From Cytauxzoon felis (taxonomy: Eukaryota > Apicomplexa > Aconoidasida > Piroplasmida > Theileriidae): 64,000 nt of DNA. The notes beneath the pieces are model-generated. The model saw nothing but the letters and a program-made list of their open reading frames with translations, searched no databases and had not been told where the DNA came from. The position numbers and the translations under genes are program-made. Below, in pieces: positions 52,801-62,146 of the stretch (the stretch's first letter is position 1; every line of letters starts with the position of its first letter). The stretch lies in contig JAIQCW010000234.1 of the NCBI GenBank assembly GCA_020283715.1, forward strand, positions 19,459 through 83,458, given 5' to 3'.

Positions 52801-53001
52801 CCTGGTTGCAGCTGGCTTCGCCTCTGACGCATTATCAATTTTCCCATGTTTACCTTCATTTTGTACACTATTATTTGATCTTTTGCGCATTTTATATCCG
52901 CCATACAACCATGTCAAATGCTTTATAAGTTTGGCATCCTCCTCAGAGATTCCACCAAGGTCAATAGGACAATCATCCAAAACACCAATAGACTCTACCA
53001 T
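49801..53001 (-). CDS. PRMT-like SAM methyltransferase with in-frame element
   Basis: Single-exon ORF of 1,066 residues. Residues 1-430 are low-complexity, basic then Ser/Asn-rich. A class-I methyltransferase fold follows: motif I ILEIGTGPLCVLAMNARNAG (about 443-460), ALEVS, and a double-Glu loop SEILGDFASQE (about 534-544). After it comes a PRMT-type beta-barrel (FGQCESWYTNLILLDREYRV, YPGDLILVRSICNLTN). The double-E loop is unlike the SExMG of PRMT1/CARM1 and shorter than that of PRMT5, so the exact class is open; arginine methylation is inferred. Residues about 796-926 are a mosaic element ([20 protein letters not shown]). The C-terminal 110 residues beyond it are conserved-looking. Confidence 0.72.
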   Translation of the reverse strand: MVESIGVLDDCPIDLGGISEEDAKLIKHLTWLYGGYKMRKRSNNSVQNEGKHGKIDNASEAKPAATRDKKEQTTKKIRKPNNIKSSNTFTHTIKEVKTYGMDRQQISAKTIGSITDEMVEVTRKSKEKSGFNTPITNLSNSPSSSLVDNAQVSDGLGLFVVNRKLKRKFEDVSTDYRRPVWASKMTLRDKINSFISKNIANHTHFIDGKEPTTLSICNQYTLDNHESMVADSDRIHYYRTAIFWTGYKDNGIMTTNVIKDSSVVKGSFIPIPVTLSDPTSVSTSCFDSDTEDFCYTSENGNEGIKNTIYNEGEFNNISTVSKNSDTKFLYKGLYDYGPSLNESSHNINEDLKITNNDSGGISFINPDTLVDCIENFRDSEGIKSEKAIKNVNNNSDLHYLSLNTNLKYSTFSSIETTDTLRDSRVVVDISIPNPYCHGKTILEIGTGPLCVLAMNARNAGAKSIDALEVSTYSSRLASRLMAAYGTDDIIHVFNSHSKQFIFNQTKYFSDYKSGVMDIKLPDNPPYDMIISEILGDFASQEGVADVFLDLQRRILFENELFIKSVKSIPFGASTMFIPCLFPDHRNILNKASTDIGMTIISPSYKLLQSAGMKIDNLPLCNYWLPMEELKFEEWMEPQMCQHFENLFEIIQYGDFCGFLVGIDVEIRPGEHFGTRFGQCESWYTNLILLDREYRVYPGDLILVRSICNLTNYKYATCDYKKIQVSKPSYSIRCFILSNNYMNVYTNKRCNESSFNNTLSNTFYSSNHDDQQQSYTSNNKSLYNNSNHISSEDIPTTPPEVQSNSLRLADSSSNSLPVNGNATPGDRGEESETIYGSRGEINIEASTASGKDVLDVTSSGKPESDPRELEGQLNRKASTVSGKEGLVDLNSGGLPSGNTSEGTYDKISGILPITDPLEVGGELNKGLSTSSRCNNNDNNSIVLEKLNVNENNDIDLKIYTYPQKFKTNKLQCPDYVPSGNLRVKNSIPIEYLDLNIENKSFKCTIADDWLEEVDKVEIDNILYDIIARPPPVLLEYSEQTCALQYEPNQKKKLHTDPIKRHQKIKQK
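50222..50614 (-). repeat. mosaic element copy E34 (PRMT-like exon, in frame, sense)
   Basis: A long composite on the minus strand: [26 protein letters not shown], the nested ESETIYGSRGE and KDVLDVTSSGK modules, a core B variant (SDPRELEGQLNR) and a diverged second core B (ITDPLEVGGELNK). It combines modules seen in E12, E15 and E16. Confidence 0.93.
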
Positions 53002-53053
53002 CTCATCTAATATGCGATAATTATAGTATAATATACATTATTTTTTAAAATAA

Positions 53054-55205
53054 TTAGTTTAAAAATATTAAAAGTTTTCTGGTTATACATACATTTGATT
53101 CGCAATGTGGTTGGTCCAGACCCCAATCAGTTAATATTTCTGTAGATATATTATATAATTTACAAACTTCGAGTAAATCATCAGGATTTAGACGTATAAA
53201 ATATTCGTGAACCATTAGAGCTATCCTTTCTAAGAGTGTTATGAAGCGCGTAAATGTTAAACCATGATTATTCCTATATTCAAAGTACATTAAACTTAAT
53301 AGCTTTCTTTTGGTAGACATCACTTTATTATAACCTTTTGCGTAATTTTTTTTTAAGTGTGTCTTCACGTTCTCCAACGATGTGAATGAATTCTTTATTT
53401 CCTATCTTTTTTCCATGACCTTGTCGCTCATCATAAATTGCACTCAAAAGATTAATCAATTTCGTAGACACACCAAATTTAATCCATTGTTGTCTACTAA
53501 TAAATGTTTTTTTCCAATTATCATTCTTTGCTTTAATATATAATTCTAAAAATCCCTTAAAATCTGCTGACATTTCAATATTTAGTTCACACCATCTTTT
53601 GGTGGATATGTTCTTAATACCTTCTAAGTATTGGTGAATTATTGTTAAACTATCCCTTAATAATGGGAATTTTATGGAGTGATCTACTGGATCCTCTTTA
53701 ATTATTCCTTTGGAATTACTGTAATTAATTTTTAGACTTGGATTACTATTAACCTCCAATAACCATGCCTTGCCATATACGTCTAAAATAACATCTAGTC
53801 CTAAAATTTGAAAATAGTTACATTCTTTAGTATTAAATGAACATGTTTTATGATTTATAAGAAGTTGTGGATATATAGCTGTTGATACGTTTGTAGATAT
53901 TTCAGTAATTTGCTTCCAAATATCATTCTTGTCATAGCCTAATTTAGATAAATTATTCAAAACTATAGATAATGGTAATTTATTATTATTATAATCATCA
54001 ATATCATTACTGCGATGATAATTTAATGTATTAGATTTATTGATACTGTAATTCGTTAGGTGTATATAATTATTACATGTATTACTAGTACAAGGATATC
54101 TGTATATTTCTGTACATACACGCACTAATGATAATTCATATAACAAAGCTTTATAATCTGATCCAATACTTGTTATTAATATATATATTCTTATATCAAA
54201 CTTTTTTCCATTAATTAATAATGGGTTTGTAATATATTCCTGTGCTACATAATCCTCAAATACTGAATCATATTCCTCAGGTATTGTAACTACCTTTATT
54301 CCATTTCCCATCGATCCATTTGATGGTTTAAATATCAACGGTATTTTACATTTTAATATATTTATTATGATATCTTTATCCTCAGGTATCCTAAATGTAC
54401 TAGGATACCCATTGAAATCTTTAGAATTATAAACCTTATAATATCTCATTAATTCAGAAAAATTGCTCTTTCTTGTTATTTCATGCATATTTGGATATCT
54501 ATTTATCATTATGTAATTATAATTTACACTTTTGTATCTATTTATTATTTCAATTACTTGTTCCGTAGTCAAACTAGTACTAGTCCAATATATATCACTA
54601 TCACAATGTGAAGTTATATGCCATTTAAGCAGTTTTATACACTTTTCAATCAATGAATTATCTGTTCTGCATTTTGCTATGTTTATTATAGGTTGTAAAT
54701 TCTTTATTTTATCTCCATTGTATGCTGCTACGAATTCATGCGCAGTTCCATAATTATTGAAGAAACCGATCCTATTAGAGTCTAACGAAGATACTGAATG
54801 TGAGTTTGAAGTTGTAGAAGTGTTTTCATAGTCATATTTAAAATTAAATGGATATTGCGCATAATGAGAGTGATGGCATTTTAATGATTCATATGATGTA
54901 TTTATTGGTTGATAATAATTCGAACCTATTACATCCGATCGAAAATTGTAATTATCTTGAACATCCATACATCTGAAATTCTCATAATTGTTAATATTCG
55001 ACAAATCATGCTCAGGATAGTATATTATATTACCTTGATTAACCACAACACTCTCCTTATGATTTTTATTATTACGTGAATTTGTTGTACTACATCCTAA
55101 ATTTGAACTAATATAATGCCCATTACCAGAAATTTCACCCAGTATATGATCTATATAACGGTAAATGTCATTTTTGGAGTTGTTTTCTTTAATGAGTTTA
55201 TACAT
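53054..55205 (-). CDS. tubulin tyrosine ligase-like (TTLL) enzyme
   Basis: ORF 55205-53328 (625 residues), continued in another frame to 53054 if one base is adjusted in the T9 run at 53346-53354 or a small intron is used. The TTL/ATP-grasp core is clear: PLIFKPSNGSMGNGIKVV near residue 285, AQEYITNPLLINGKKFDIRI, NYIHLTNYSINK, and the metal-binding segment LGLDVILDVYGKAWLLEVNS with NPSLKI near 465-490. The N-terminal 180 residues are Asn/His-rich. TTLLs add Glu, Gly or Tyr to tubulin tails and act on spindle and subpellicular microtubules in apicomplexans. Its 3' end lies 52 bp from the PRMT-like ATG. Confidence 0.82.
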
Positions 55206-55378
55206 AATTTTGGAGGCGATACAAATAATTATTAATAAACAACCACCAATTTAACAAAATTCAAAGGAAATGACGTTATCATAGGTGATCTCTGATTCTA
55301 GGTGTTAGTTTGAGATAATTCTTCTAGACAACAGGATAAGATGTGTAAGATCATCAGTGTGATTATAATGTAGTCAGC

Positions 55379-57305
55379 ATGGAATCTTCAATTCTAATCA
55401 TGAAAAGGCGTACAGAAGATGCCATTAGAGCCTTAAATGATGTAAAATTACTTATTAATGATATTGAAACTCTAGAAAAGGTAGGATTTTATATACAAGT
55501 CACAATCTACAATAGTCTTAAATTTATAGGATTCCAACGGATTTTTTATTATAAACGAAGGTAACTAAATGTAAAATTTTATTTAATTTAATATTCTTGA
55601 TATATAGAGGAGTATATTTATGAATATTCGTCAAATGTGCTCATTAAATATATAACAAGCCTTTGCAAAGGTGTAGAGTATATCAATGATGAGATTTCTT
55701 CTGATAGAATTGAGGAAACAGTTGAAAGTCAGGCTCTTGTTGAATATGATTGTATTAATATCTTGTCAAAGAGGCTATCCATAATATTAATGGGTGAATC
55801 TGAAACTATTACTGAAGTTTACATTCGAAGGACAGAAAAATTAAAAAAAGAGGATATACATGGGAAGTATGATACAGATATAATTAAATTAGAGGGTATA
55901 GATGAGTTCTTGATGAATTTAAAGTGCTATAATATATGCATAAAAATTTTGTCTGATGTTTGTATAGGTGACTATTTGATAATAGTCAATGAACATGGTA
56001 GAACAGTTTTGGAGAAATTGAAACTCCTATTTAGTAAAAGTGAAGTTTTGGTTGATAATCATTTGAATTATCTTACTAAACACTTAAGTTTAACTGGTGA
56101 TTGTAAAATTTTAAAATTAGATTATCTTAGTGCCTCAAGACCATGGATTGTATATTGGACATTGCATTCACTCAACATCCTAGGTGTGGACATTGAAATT
56201 TATAAGGAAAGGTAAGTCAAATAATCGTTTGGTCTTTAGTCATATCTGAACAATTTAATGTAATCCATGATCAAAACCATATTGAGTGGCACAATTATGC
56301 TACTATAGATATATACATGTATGCAATATTGTATTCATATAATAAGAGTCAAATATCCTGTTGTATTGAGATGTATAATTGTTTACCAATACCTCAATAC
56401 TTGTGATACCTGAATCCTGCATACATAAACGAATGAACATATAAATATAGTGAAACTTTTACAATCAATTAACATATTATCTATGTTTGCTTCGATCATA
56501 TTTGATATTAAATTTCATTACTTTATTGTTATTTCATAGGGCCATTAATACTTTACAATTGTGTTGGGACGAAGAATACGGTGGTTACGGTGGAGGATAT
56601 GGTCAACGAGGTCATCTGGCTACGAGTTATGCTGCAATTGCAACATTTAAGATGCTGAATTCAATTGATTTAATCCATGTTACCAAATTTGAGCGCTTTT
56701 TACAAATGCTAAAAAATGACAACGGTACTTTCAATGCTCATTTGTATGGTGAGGCCGATACTCGTAGTACATATTGTGCCATAGCGTGTGCTTTTATGTT
56801 AAATATTCTTACACTAGAACTTAGTCATAATACTGTAAATTGGATTGTTCGTTGTCAAACTTATGAGGGCGGTATATCATCTGAGCCTGGATTAGAGGCT
56901 CATGCAGGATATACCTACTGTGGAACTGCTACATTAAAATTATTGAATTCTTTATCATGTATAGATACAAATAAATTATATCAATGGTCATTGGATAGAT
57001 TTACTCCTCAATTTGGTTTTCAAGGGAGACCGCATAAATTAGTAGACGTATGTTATTCTTTTTGGATTGGTGCTACAATTAGAATATTAAGAGAGCATAA
57101 TGGAGATAAAAACGAGTATTTAATGGATGACCTTTTGTCCATTTACATCCTTGAATTATCGCAAACTATGTTTGGTTTTCAGGATAAACCATATAGAAAG
57201 TCTGATTTATATCACACATGTTACGCACTATCATATTTAAATACTAGCAAATATATAACTACGAATAATAAACAGCATGATATTAACATTAACATTCTTA
57301 TTTAG
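55379..57305 (+). CDS. FTB: protein farnesyltransferase beta subunit
   Basis: Exons 55379-55480, 55610-56211 and 56540-57305, phases closing, 489 residues. The catalytic beta subunit transfers farnesyl to CaaX cysteines, paired with the alpha subunit. Seen: NYLTKHL...YLSASRPWIVYWTLHSL across exon 2, then GGYGGGYGQRGHLATSYAAI, GEADTRSTYCA, CQTYEGGISSEPGLEAHAGY, QGRPHKLVDVCYSFW (the Asp and Cys zinc ligands) and YHTCYALSYL (the His zinc ligand). All three zinc ligands are present. The first 150 residues are extended relative to animal enzymes. It was split in ORF searches by two introns of 129 and 328 bp. Confidence 0.94.
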
Positions 57306-57786
57306 AGGCTTAATTTTGTGTTTTCTACATAATACATATTGCTCTATATTTTATGTGACAAAAGATTTCAGGTATCGAGTGGTCACATGTACAACCTAAT
57401 TCCATTATTAAATGTTATTTACTCCCCTCGTACATCTTTATATGTATCCCATTATTAAGCTTATAACTTGAAGCTATATATGAGAGCTGGATGAAGAATT
57501 AGAAAAGAAGAACTATTGATAGCTGTTATCTTTAGAGAGATCTTTGTTACTTGGACTAGGGTTGTAAGTTACGTGAATCAAACTTTAATCCTAGGGTAAT
57601 AGAAATATGATGTATTATATTTATTAAAATGACTAGTATTTTTAATTAAAAAAATCATACAGATCACACATAAAATACAATATCTTGAACATGAGTTAAT
57701 TCGGTTGATCGGCTAATCTTGATAGGAATATTAAGTTTTGATGTAATGTAGAGCAATTGCTGATGATAAAATATGAATTATTATTA
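57306..57786. other. convergent intergenic region
   Basis: It contains ACTAGGGTTGTAAG and CTTTAATCCTAGGGT, an imperfect hairpin near 57560. No gene or element is seen. Confidence 0.45.
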
Positions 57787-58266
57787 TTAAACAAACTTTA
57801 TAAATTGTGGGTCATGAAGATTTTGTGTTTTATTTAATTGTAGTAATAAATTAGCATTTTGTTGTAACATATTGTTAATATCATTTGTATTTATTTGTAT
57901 CCTTCTAGAATTTGCATAATTATGATGATGTATTTGTTCAACTAATTCCATTGGGACTTGTTTATATATTGGAGGTATATTATAATCATATTTTATATTT
58001 GGTATATTCTGTAGTTCTATATTATTATGCATATAAGGCATATTTTGATGATGATAACTTTTAATATATACATCCATTCCTGGATGTCTCATCATATGTT
58101 GTTGTTGTTGTTGAATATGTTGTTGTTGTATTTGTTGTTGATGATGATGTGCAATTAATTGTTGCTGGTGATGTTGATATTGCTGTTGTTGAGCAATATA
58201 TTGCATATATTGTGGATGTTGAAAAGTATATCCATAATTATAACCAGCTTTATTATTCATCATCAT
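57787..58266 (-). CDS. Gln/His-rich low-complexity protein
   Basis: Single-exon ORF of 159 residues starting MMMNNKAGYNYGYTF. Residues 24-60 are mostly Gln and His (QQQQYQHHQQQ and similar). The rest contains short Met/Pro/Asn motifs (MPYMHNNIELQNIPN, NNMLQQNANLLLQLN). There is no fold that I recognise, signal or membrane segment. Such Q-rich proteins often belong to RNA-granule or transcription assemblies, but this is only inference. The repeats are coded by mixed CAA/CAT codons, so it is not a simple microsatellite. Confidence 0.6.
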   Translation of the reverse strand: MMMNNKAGYNYGYTFQHPQYMQYIAQQQQYQHHQQQLIAHHHQQQIQQQHIQQQQQHMMRHPGMDVYIKSYHHQNMPYMHNNIELQNIPNIKYDYNIPPIYKQVPMELVEQIHHHNYANSRRIQINTNDINNMLQQNANLLLQLNKTQNLHDPQFIKFV

Positions 58267-58642
58267 ATTAGTTGATCAAATGATCTAAAAAAAAATAAAC
58301 TACAATTATATTACATTTTGAAATATTATACACTTATATATATAATTATGGATTATATTAATATATCATATGTGGGCAAAATTAATATAATCAATACAAT
58401 ATTTACAGTAATACATGGATAATATTATAATTAGATATAATTAAGTATATATTCAATGAAATGTGTATATCATATAATTTACTTTTTAATGAGATGATGA
58501 ATATGTTATGTGGTATACTATTAATACTTATGATTGAATAATTATTCATAAAAATTTGAAATCTTGTAACATAAATTTCAAATATATATTTAAATTATTT
58601 ATAGAAATTAATAAAATGATATTAATATCATTTCAAATATAA
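58267..58642. other. divergent intergenic region
   Basis: Very AT-rich spacer between the Q-rich gene and the next plus-strand gene. No feature is recognised. Confidence 0.5.
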
Positions 58643-59320
58643 ATGTTAAATTATAAAGATTATAAAAAATTAACATTATTAGGCAATAGATTAATTAAAC
58701 TAAATTTTAATAATAAAGCTAAATTATCATCAAATTATTTACTAAAATCTGTTTTAAAATATTTTAATAAAAATCCTAGGTGGAATAAAATAATTTATAA
58801 AAATTTATTTATCAATTCAAAATGTCTATTTGATGGAAAATATCTCAAAAATTTTAATGAAAGAATAATACATTTTGACGAATTACCAGATCGTAAAATA
58901 ATAGAAAATGAGTGGCTAAAATTCGTAATGATAATTTTACATTATAAAAATTATTATAAAATATCATCATCACCTATATATGGACTTGATCGTTATAATT
59001 ATAATTTAATCCATATAGATTTCTTTATAGAACATCTACTTAACTACCATAATTCAGATTCTATAATAATATTACCGAAATTATTAATCATAAGGTCCTT
59101 GTTAACACATATAACATTAGAGGTAATTCGGTTACACATATACAATTATTTATACTCTCATTTCATTTAGAAAATTGGATTCGTTATATTATCACTACTT
59201 ATAGATATAAAGGCAAATGTTAATAATCTTTTTGCTATAGATTTAGCCATAGATTTGCTTCATGGAATTGATCACGACAATTGGAAAGTTCTGTGTTATA
59301 TTAGAGAAAATTTTATTTGA
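58643..59320 (+). CDS. hypothetical protein, two exons
   Basis: Exons 58643-59122 and 59171-59320 are joined in phase 0 (donor GTAATT, acceptor TCATTTAG), 209 residues. It is basic and helical in appearance (NRLIKLNFNNKAKLSSNYLL, NKNPRWNKIIYKNLF), with LPKLLIIRSLLTH before the junction and LFAIDLAIDLLHGIDHDNWK near the end. No signal or membrane segment is seen. I do not recognise a family. The extreme AT content and Lys/Asn richness resemble the AT-rich stretches of the neighbouring genes. Confidence 0.6.
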
Positions 59321-59472
59321 AATAATAATTAATTCCATAATCTTATAATCTATATAATAAGACATAATATAAATCTATTATAAAATGTATATTTCTGAAC
59401 ATAATACACATTGACAACCTCCACACAAGACAAGACAGTATACACTACCCCTTTGTTAATGAAAATGCTAAA

Positions 59473-60168
59473 ATGCATCATGGAAATTGTGGATGTAAAT
59501 TAGAAAGTGAATTACAGACGAGTTACATTTGTTTGAGGAATTATTTAAATATACCTGGTATACGAGTATATAACAGTAGCGTTGTAAGTTTAAATTTATA
59601 AAATCTCCGTAGAAGGTATAAAGGTATTCTTTATCTTCTATTTGATTATTTTTATTCCATTATATTATCTCTATATTCTATATTATAGGATTCTAATGAT
59701 GGCGGAATAGTATTCAAAGAATATAACAACCGTTTGAGCCCAGAATTTATAACTAGTGACGAAGACGAATGTGAGTTGTTGTTTAAGGTACCGTTTTTAC
59801 AAGCTTGTGATATTGGTAATTTCCTTTTAATTAACGAAAGCTCATGTCAACTTGAAGTGAAATTATATGTTAATCGCTCTGAAGTAGATTTTAGTGATAT
59901 AGAAACTGTCAATCCTACTCAAACTTTAAATATACCACCAGATTTTCATGGATCTTTCATTCATACACTCAACATTACTAAGTTTAAAAATACGACATAT
60001 CTTACTGTATATTTAAATTCCAAAGGTCCAGAGGTCAAAATCAAATACATTGGTCTACGAGGGAAACCATTACAATATTATACAGGCGTTTATAATACTA
60101 AATATGAAGTTGTCCCTTCTAATAACCAAAATATTGAGAAAATAGATAAGAATCTTTGTATATCATAA
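59473..60168 (+). CDS. PITH-domain (DUF1000) protein
   Basis: Exons 59473-59583 and 59689-60168, phase 0, 196 residues. It starts MHHGNCGCKLESELQTSYIC, follows the PITH order with NNRLSP...DEDECELLFKVPFLQACDIG, LYVNRSEVDFSDIE, a hydrophobic strand and FKNTTYLTVYL, then IKYIGLRGKPLQY and YEVVPS. PITH domains occur at the C-terminus of thioredoxin-like TXNL1 and as stand-alone proteins; they associate with the proteasome or act in cytosolic quality control. No thioredoxin domain is attached here. Confidence 0.83.
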
Positions 60169-60333
60169 CAATTTGATTAAAAGAACAATAATAAAGTTAT
60201 GTAAGAATAAAATAATTAAATATAAATTTGTGAGCAACAGTATATTCTATGATACATAATAGAAAAGGGAGTCTTGCACATGTATAAATGGATCTAAAGA
60301 TTATTTGTAATTATAGAATAGGTTGAAACTTCA

Positions 60334-61104
60334 ATGAATTTAATTCATATTCAATTGATTTTATCTGTCAATTTCGCTTATAGTTTTTTAATACCCTCTG
60401 GGAATTCACGTTGTTTTTGTATATATGGTAAGAATCCCGATTATGAAAAAAAGAAACTTGAGCAAAGACGCAGTAAAATATTTAAACGTGTTTTACCACA
60501 AGAATCTGATAAATTAGATCGTCAGATTAAAAATCTAATAAAAACTCATACTAATTATCAAATTTCCGCATTTGGTCATAGATTATCGCAATATCCTGGA
60601 GATGGTGGTGAGATTCCAAATTTGAATAGTGCTACAGATAAAATTAAATGTGTTAAAAATTATTATCGTTTTTTAACTAAAATTGATAATAATAATGAAA
60701 ATTTTAAATTATATAAATCAGATGAAGATAAATATGCTAGACTTATAGCAGAAAATCCAAGAATAACTTTTGGTATATACGAAAGTAAAGGAGCAATATT
60801 AAATGATGTCTTCTATAAACCTTTACCAGATTTTTTCCCCGATGAAGAATTTAAAGAAACTATTCGTAGAAAAATTAAAAGAAAGAAATTCAAACTTGAT
60901 ATGGATAACATTACAAAAAGAACTAGAGGTTATCATGGATTAAAGTCAGAAGTCTTATTTAGTAATCTCAAAAAAGAATATTTAGATAATTTAAGAGAAA
61001 TAGAAATAGCTACCAAAAGTGGTAACTTCAGTCAGTATAATCCACTGTTTAAAATCAGAAGAAAAAAAAACACAAAAATCACATGCATCACTAACAAAAC
61101 TTAA
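60334..61104 (+). CDS. secretory-pathway or apicoplast-targeted protein of unknown function
   Basis: Single-exon ORF of 256 residues. The N-terminus MNLIHIQLILSVNFAYSFLI is a signal peptide. It is followed by Ser/Arg/Lys-rich sequence (PSGNSRCFCIYGKNPDYEKK), which would suit an apicoplast transit peptide. The mature part is strongly basic, with RRKIKRKKFKLDMDNITKRT and a Lys-rich end, and could bind nucleic acid. No family is recognised; an organellar ribosomal protein is one possibility. Confidence 0.6.
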   Translation: MNLIHIQLILSVNFAYSFLIPSGNSRCFCIYGKNPDYEKKKLEQRRSKIFKRVLPQESDKLDRQIKNLIKTHTNYQISAFGHRLSQYPGDGGEIPNLNSATDKIKCVKNYYRFLTKIDNNNENFKLYKSDEDKYARLIAENPRITFGIYESKGAILNDVFYKPLPDFFPDEEFKETIRRKIKRKKFKLDMDNITKRTRGYHGLKSEVLFSNLKKEYLDNLREIEIATKSGNFSQYNPLFKIRRKKNTKITCITNKT

Positions 61105-61220
61105 ATAGATGATAATATTTATAAATTAAGAATATATATGCTAAATCTCATCACATCTAGTATAATAACCTCCTCTCCAATTCTATCATGTCTTCACTTC
61201 TCATTGTAGACAGCTTTTGT

Positions 61221-61402
61221 CCACCTGAGGTTACAACCTCGCGTTATCTTGCAGAGAGCTCTTCCAATTACCTATCTCTAAAGAGTAGAGCCACTCCCGG
61301 AGATCGTGGCAGAAGTGTAGTTATTGGACCTCAAGTGGAACCCGCAGCTGATCTAAGGGAAGCGGAGGGGGAAGTAATTAGAAGAGCTGTCTGCAAGACG
61401 AA
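61221..61402 (+). repeat. mosaic element copy E35
   Basis: CCACCTGAGGTTAC, CTTGCAGAGAGCT, core A, GGACCTCAAGTGG, core B (TGATCTAAGGGAAGC) and AGCTGTCTGCAAGACG. It is intergenic, between convergent genes. The left flank is C-rich and the right flank strongly G-rich. Confidence 0.93.
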
Positions 61403-61498
61403 GGAATAGGTGAAGGTTGTGATTATACATCAGGATGAAGATAGAGGAATAGTTGATTTTAGTGAATAATTAATGTATAGAGCAGGTATGAATTTAAA

Positions 61499-62146
61499 TT
61501 AATTAAATTTTGGATTTAAGCTTAAATCCGTTATCTTTAATAAATAACTAGAATCTATATTAGTGATTGCGATAATTTTATTTTCTTCCATATTAGTTTC
61601 CAGCAAATATAATACCTTGGAATCTGGAGTTGTAATATAAATTGGTATATCTTCATTTCTATAACATGGGTCTTTATCAATGTCTACATCGTTCAACATT
61701 AATATATCATGATAAATATGCTTCCTATAAAATTTAACTAAATCACAAGTCTCTATTACATTGCCCTTATCATGTGTTTCTATAGATTCCGATAAAAGTT
61801 CATCATCATGATGATCGTAGATCATGGATGGACCCTGTAATACTATAGGATTTGTATTTATCTTTTTAAGCGTTAAATAGACGTTGATTCTCATTAAAAA
61901 TTTTAAACTAGCTGTTTCCATAAGAATTCTAAATAAATCTAAGATAGTTATAGGCCTTTTATCCCTAAAATTAATAAGCAAAAAATTAGTTCTCATTAAG
62001 GCATAAACAGTTTCTTCAATTGTTAATATCTTATTACCCTTTTTACTGTTAATTATCTTATGAAATGTCTTTCCTTTATAATCTAATATACGACAGTAAG
62101 TATCATACCAGATTCCTATAGCCTTTCTATCAATGCTATTGCACAT
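61499..62146 (-). CDS. hypothetical protein, possibly tRNA-splicing endonuclease Sen54-like
   Basis: Single-exon ORF of 215 residues. The N-terminal part has IGIWYDTYCRILDYKGKTFH, then KILTIEETVYALMRTNFLLI and PITILDLFRILM, which resembles the Sen54 N-terminal layout (modified surface strand, PEE-like helix, then a hydrophobic helix). The later half is acidic and contains IYITTPDSKVLYLLE. Sen54 is a structural subunit of the tRNA intron endonuclease. The resemblance is weak and the protein may be something else. Confidence 0.35.
   Translation of the reverse strand: MCNSIDRKAIGIWYDTYCRILDYKGKTFHKIINSKKGNKILTIEETVYALMRTNFLLINFRDKRPITILDLFRILMETASLKFLMRINVYLTLKKINTNPIVLQGPSMIYDHHDDELLSESIETHDKGNVIETCDLVKFYRKHIYHDILMLNDVDIDKDPCYRNEDIPIYITTPDSKVLYLLETNMEENKIIAITNIDSSYLLKITDLSLNPKFN

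Noticed and set aside
57550..57600. Telomere-like CTAGGGTT
   Set aside because: It occurs singly, not in tandem; more likely part of a weak hairpin.
503..61402. CRISPR-like array
   Set aside because: The repeats are dispersed, occur in both orientations, are modular and lie in exons and introns of a eukaryote; there is no regular spacer array and no cas gene.
503..61402. Classical DNA transposon or MITE
   Set aside because: The inverted ends fit, but I could not find consistent target-site duplications at the copies inspected, and the ends are often doubled or missing. Left open as a mechanism rather than called.
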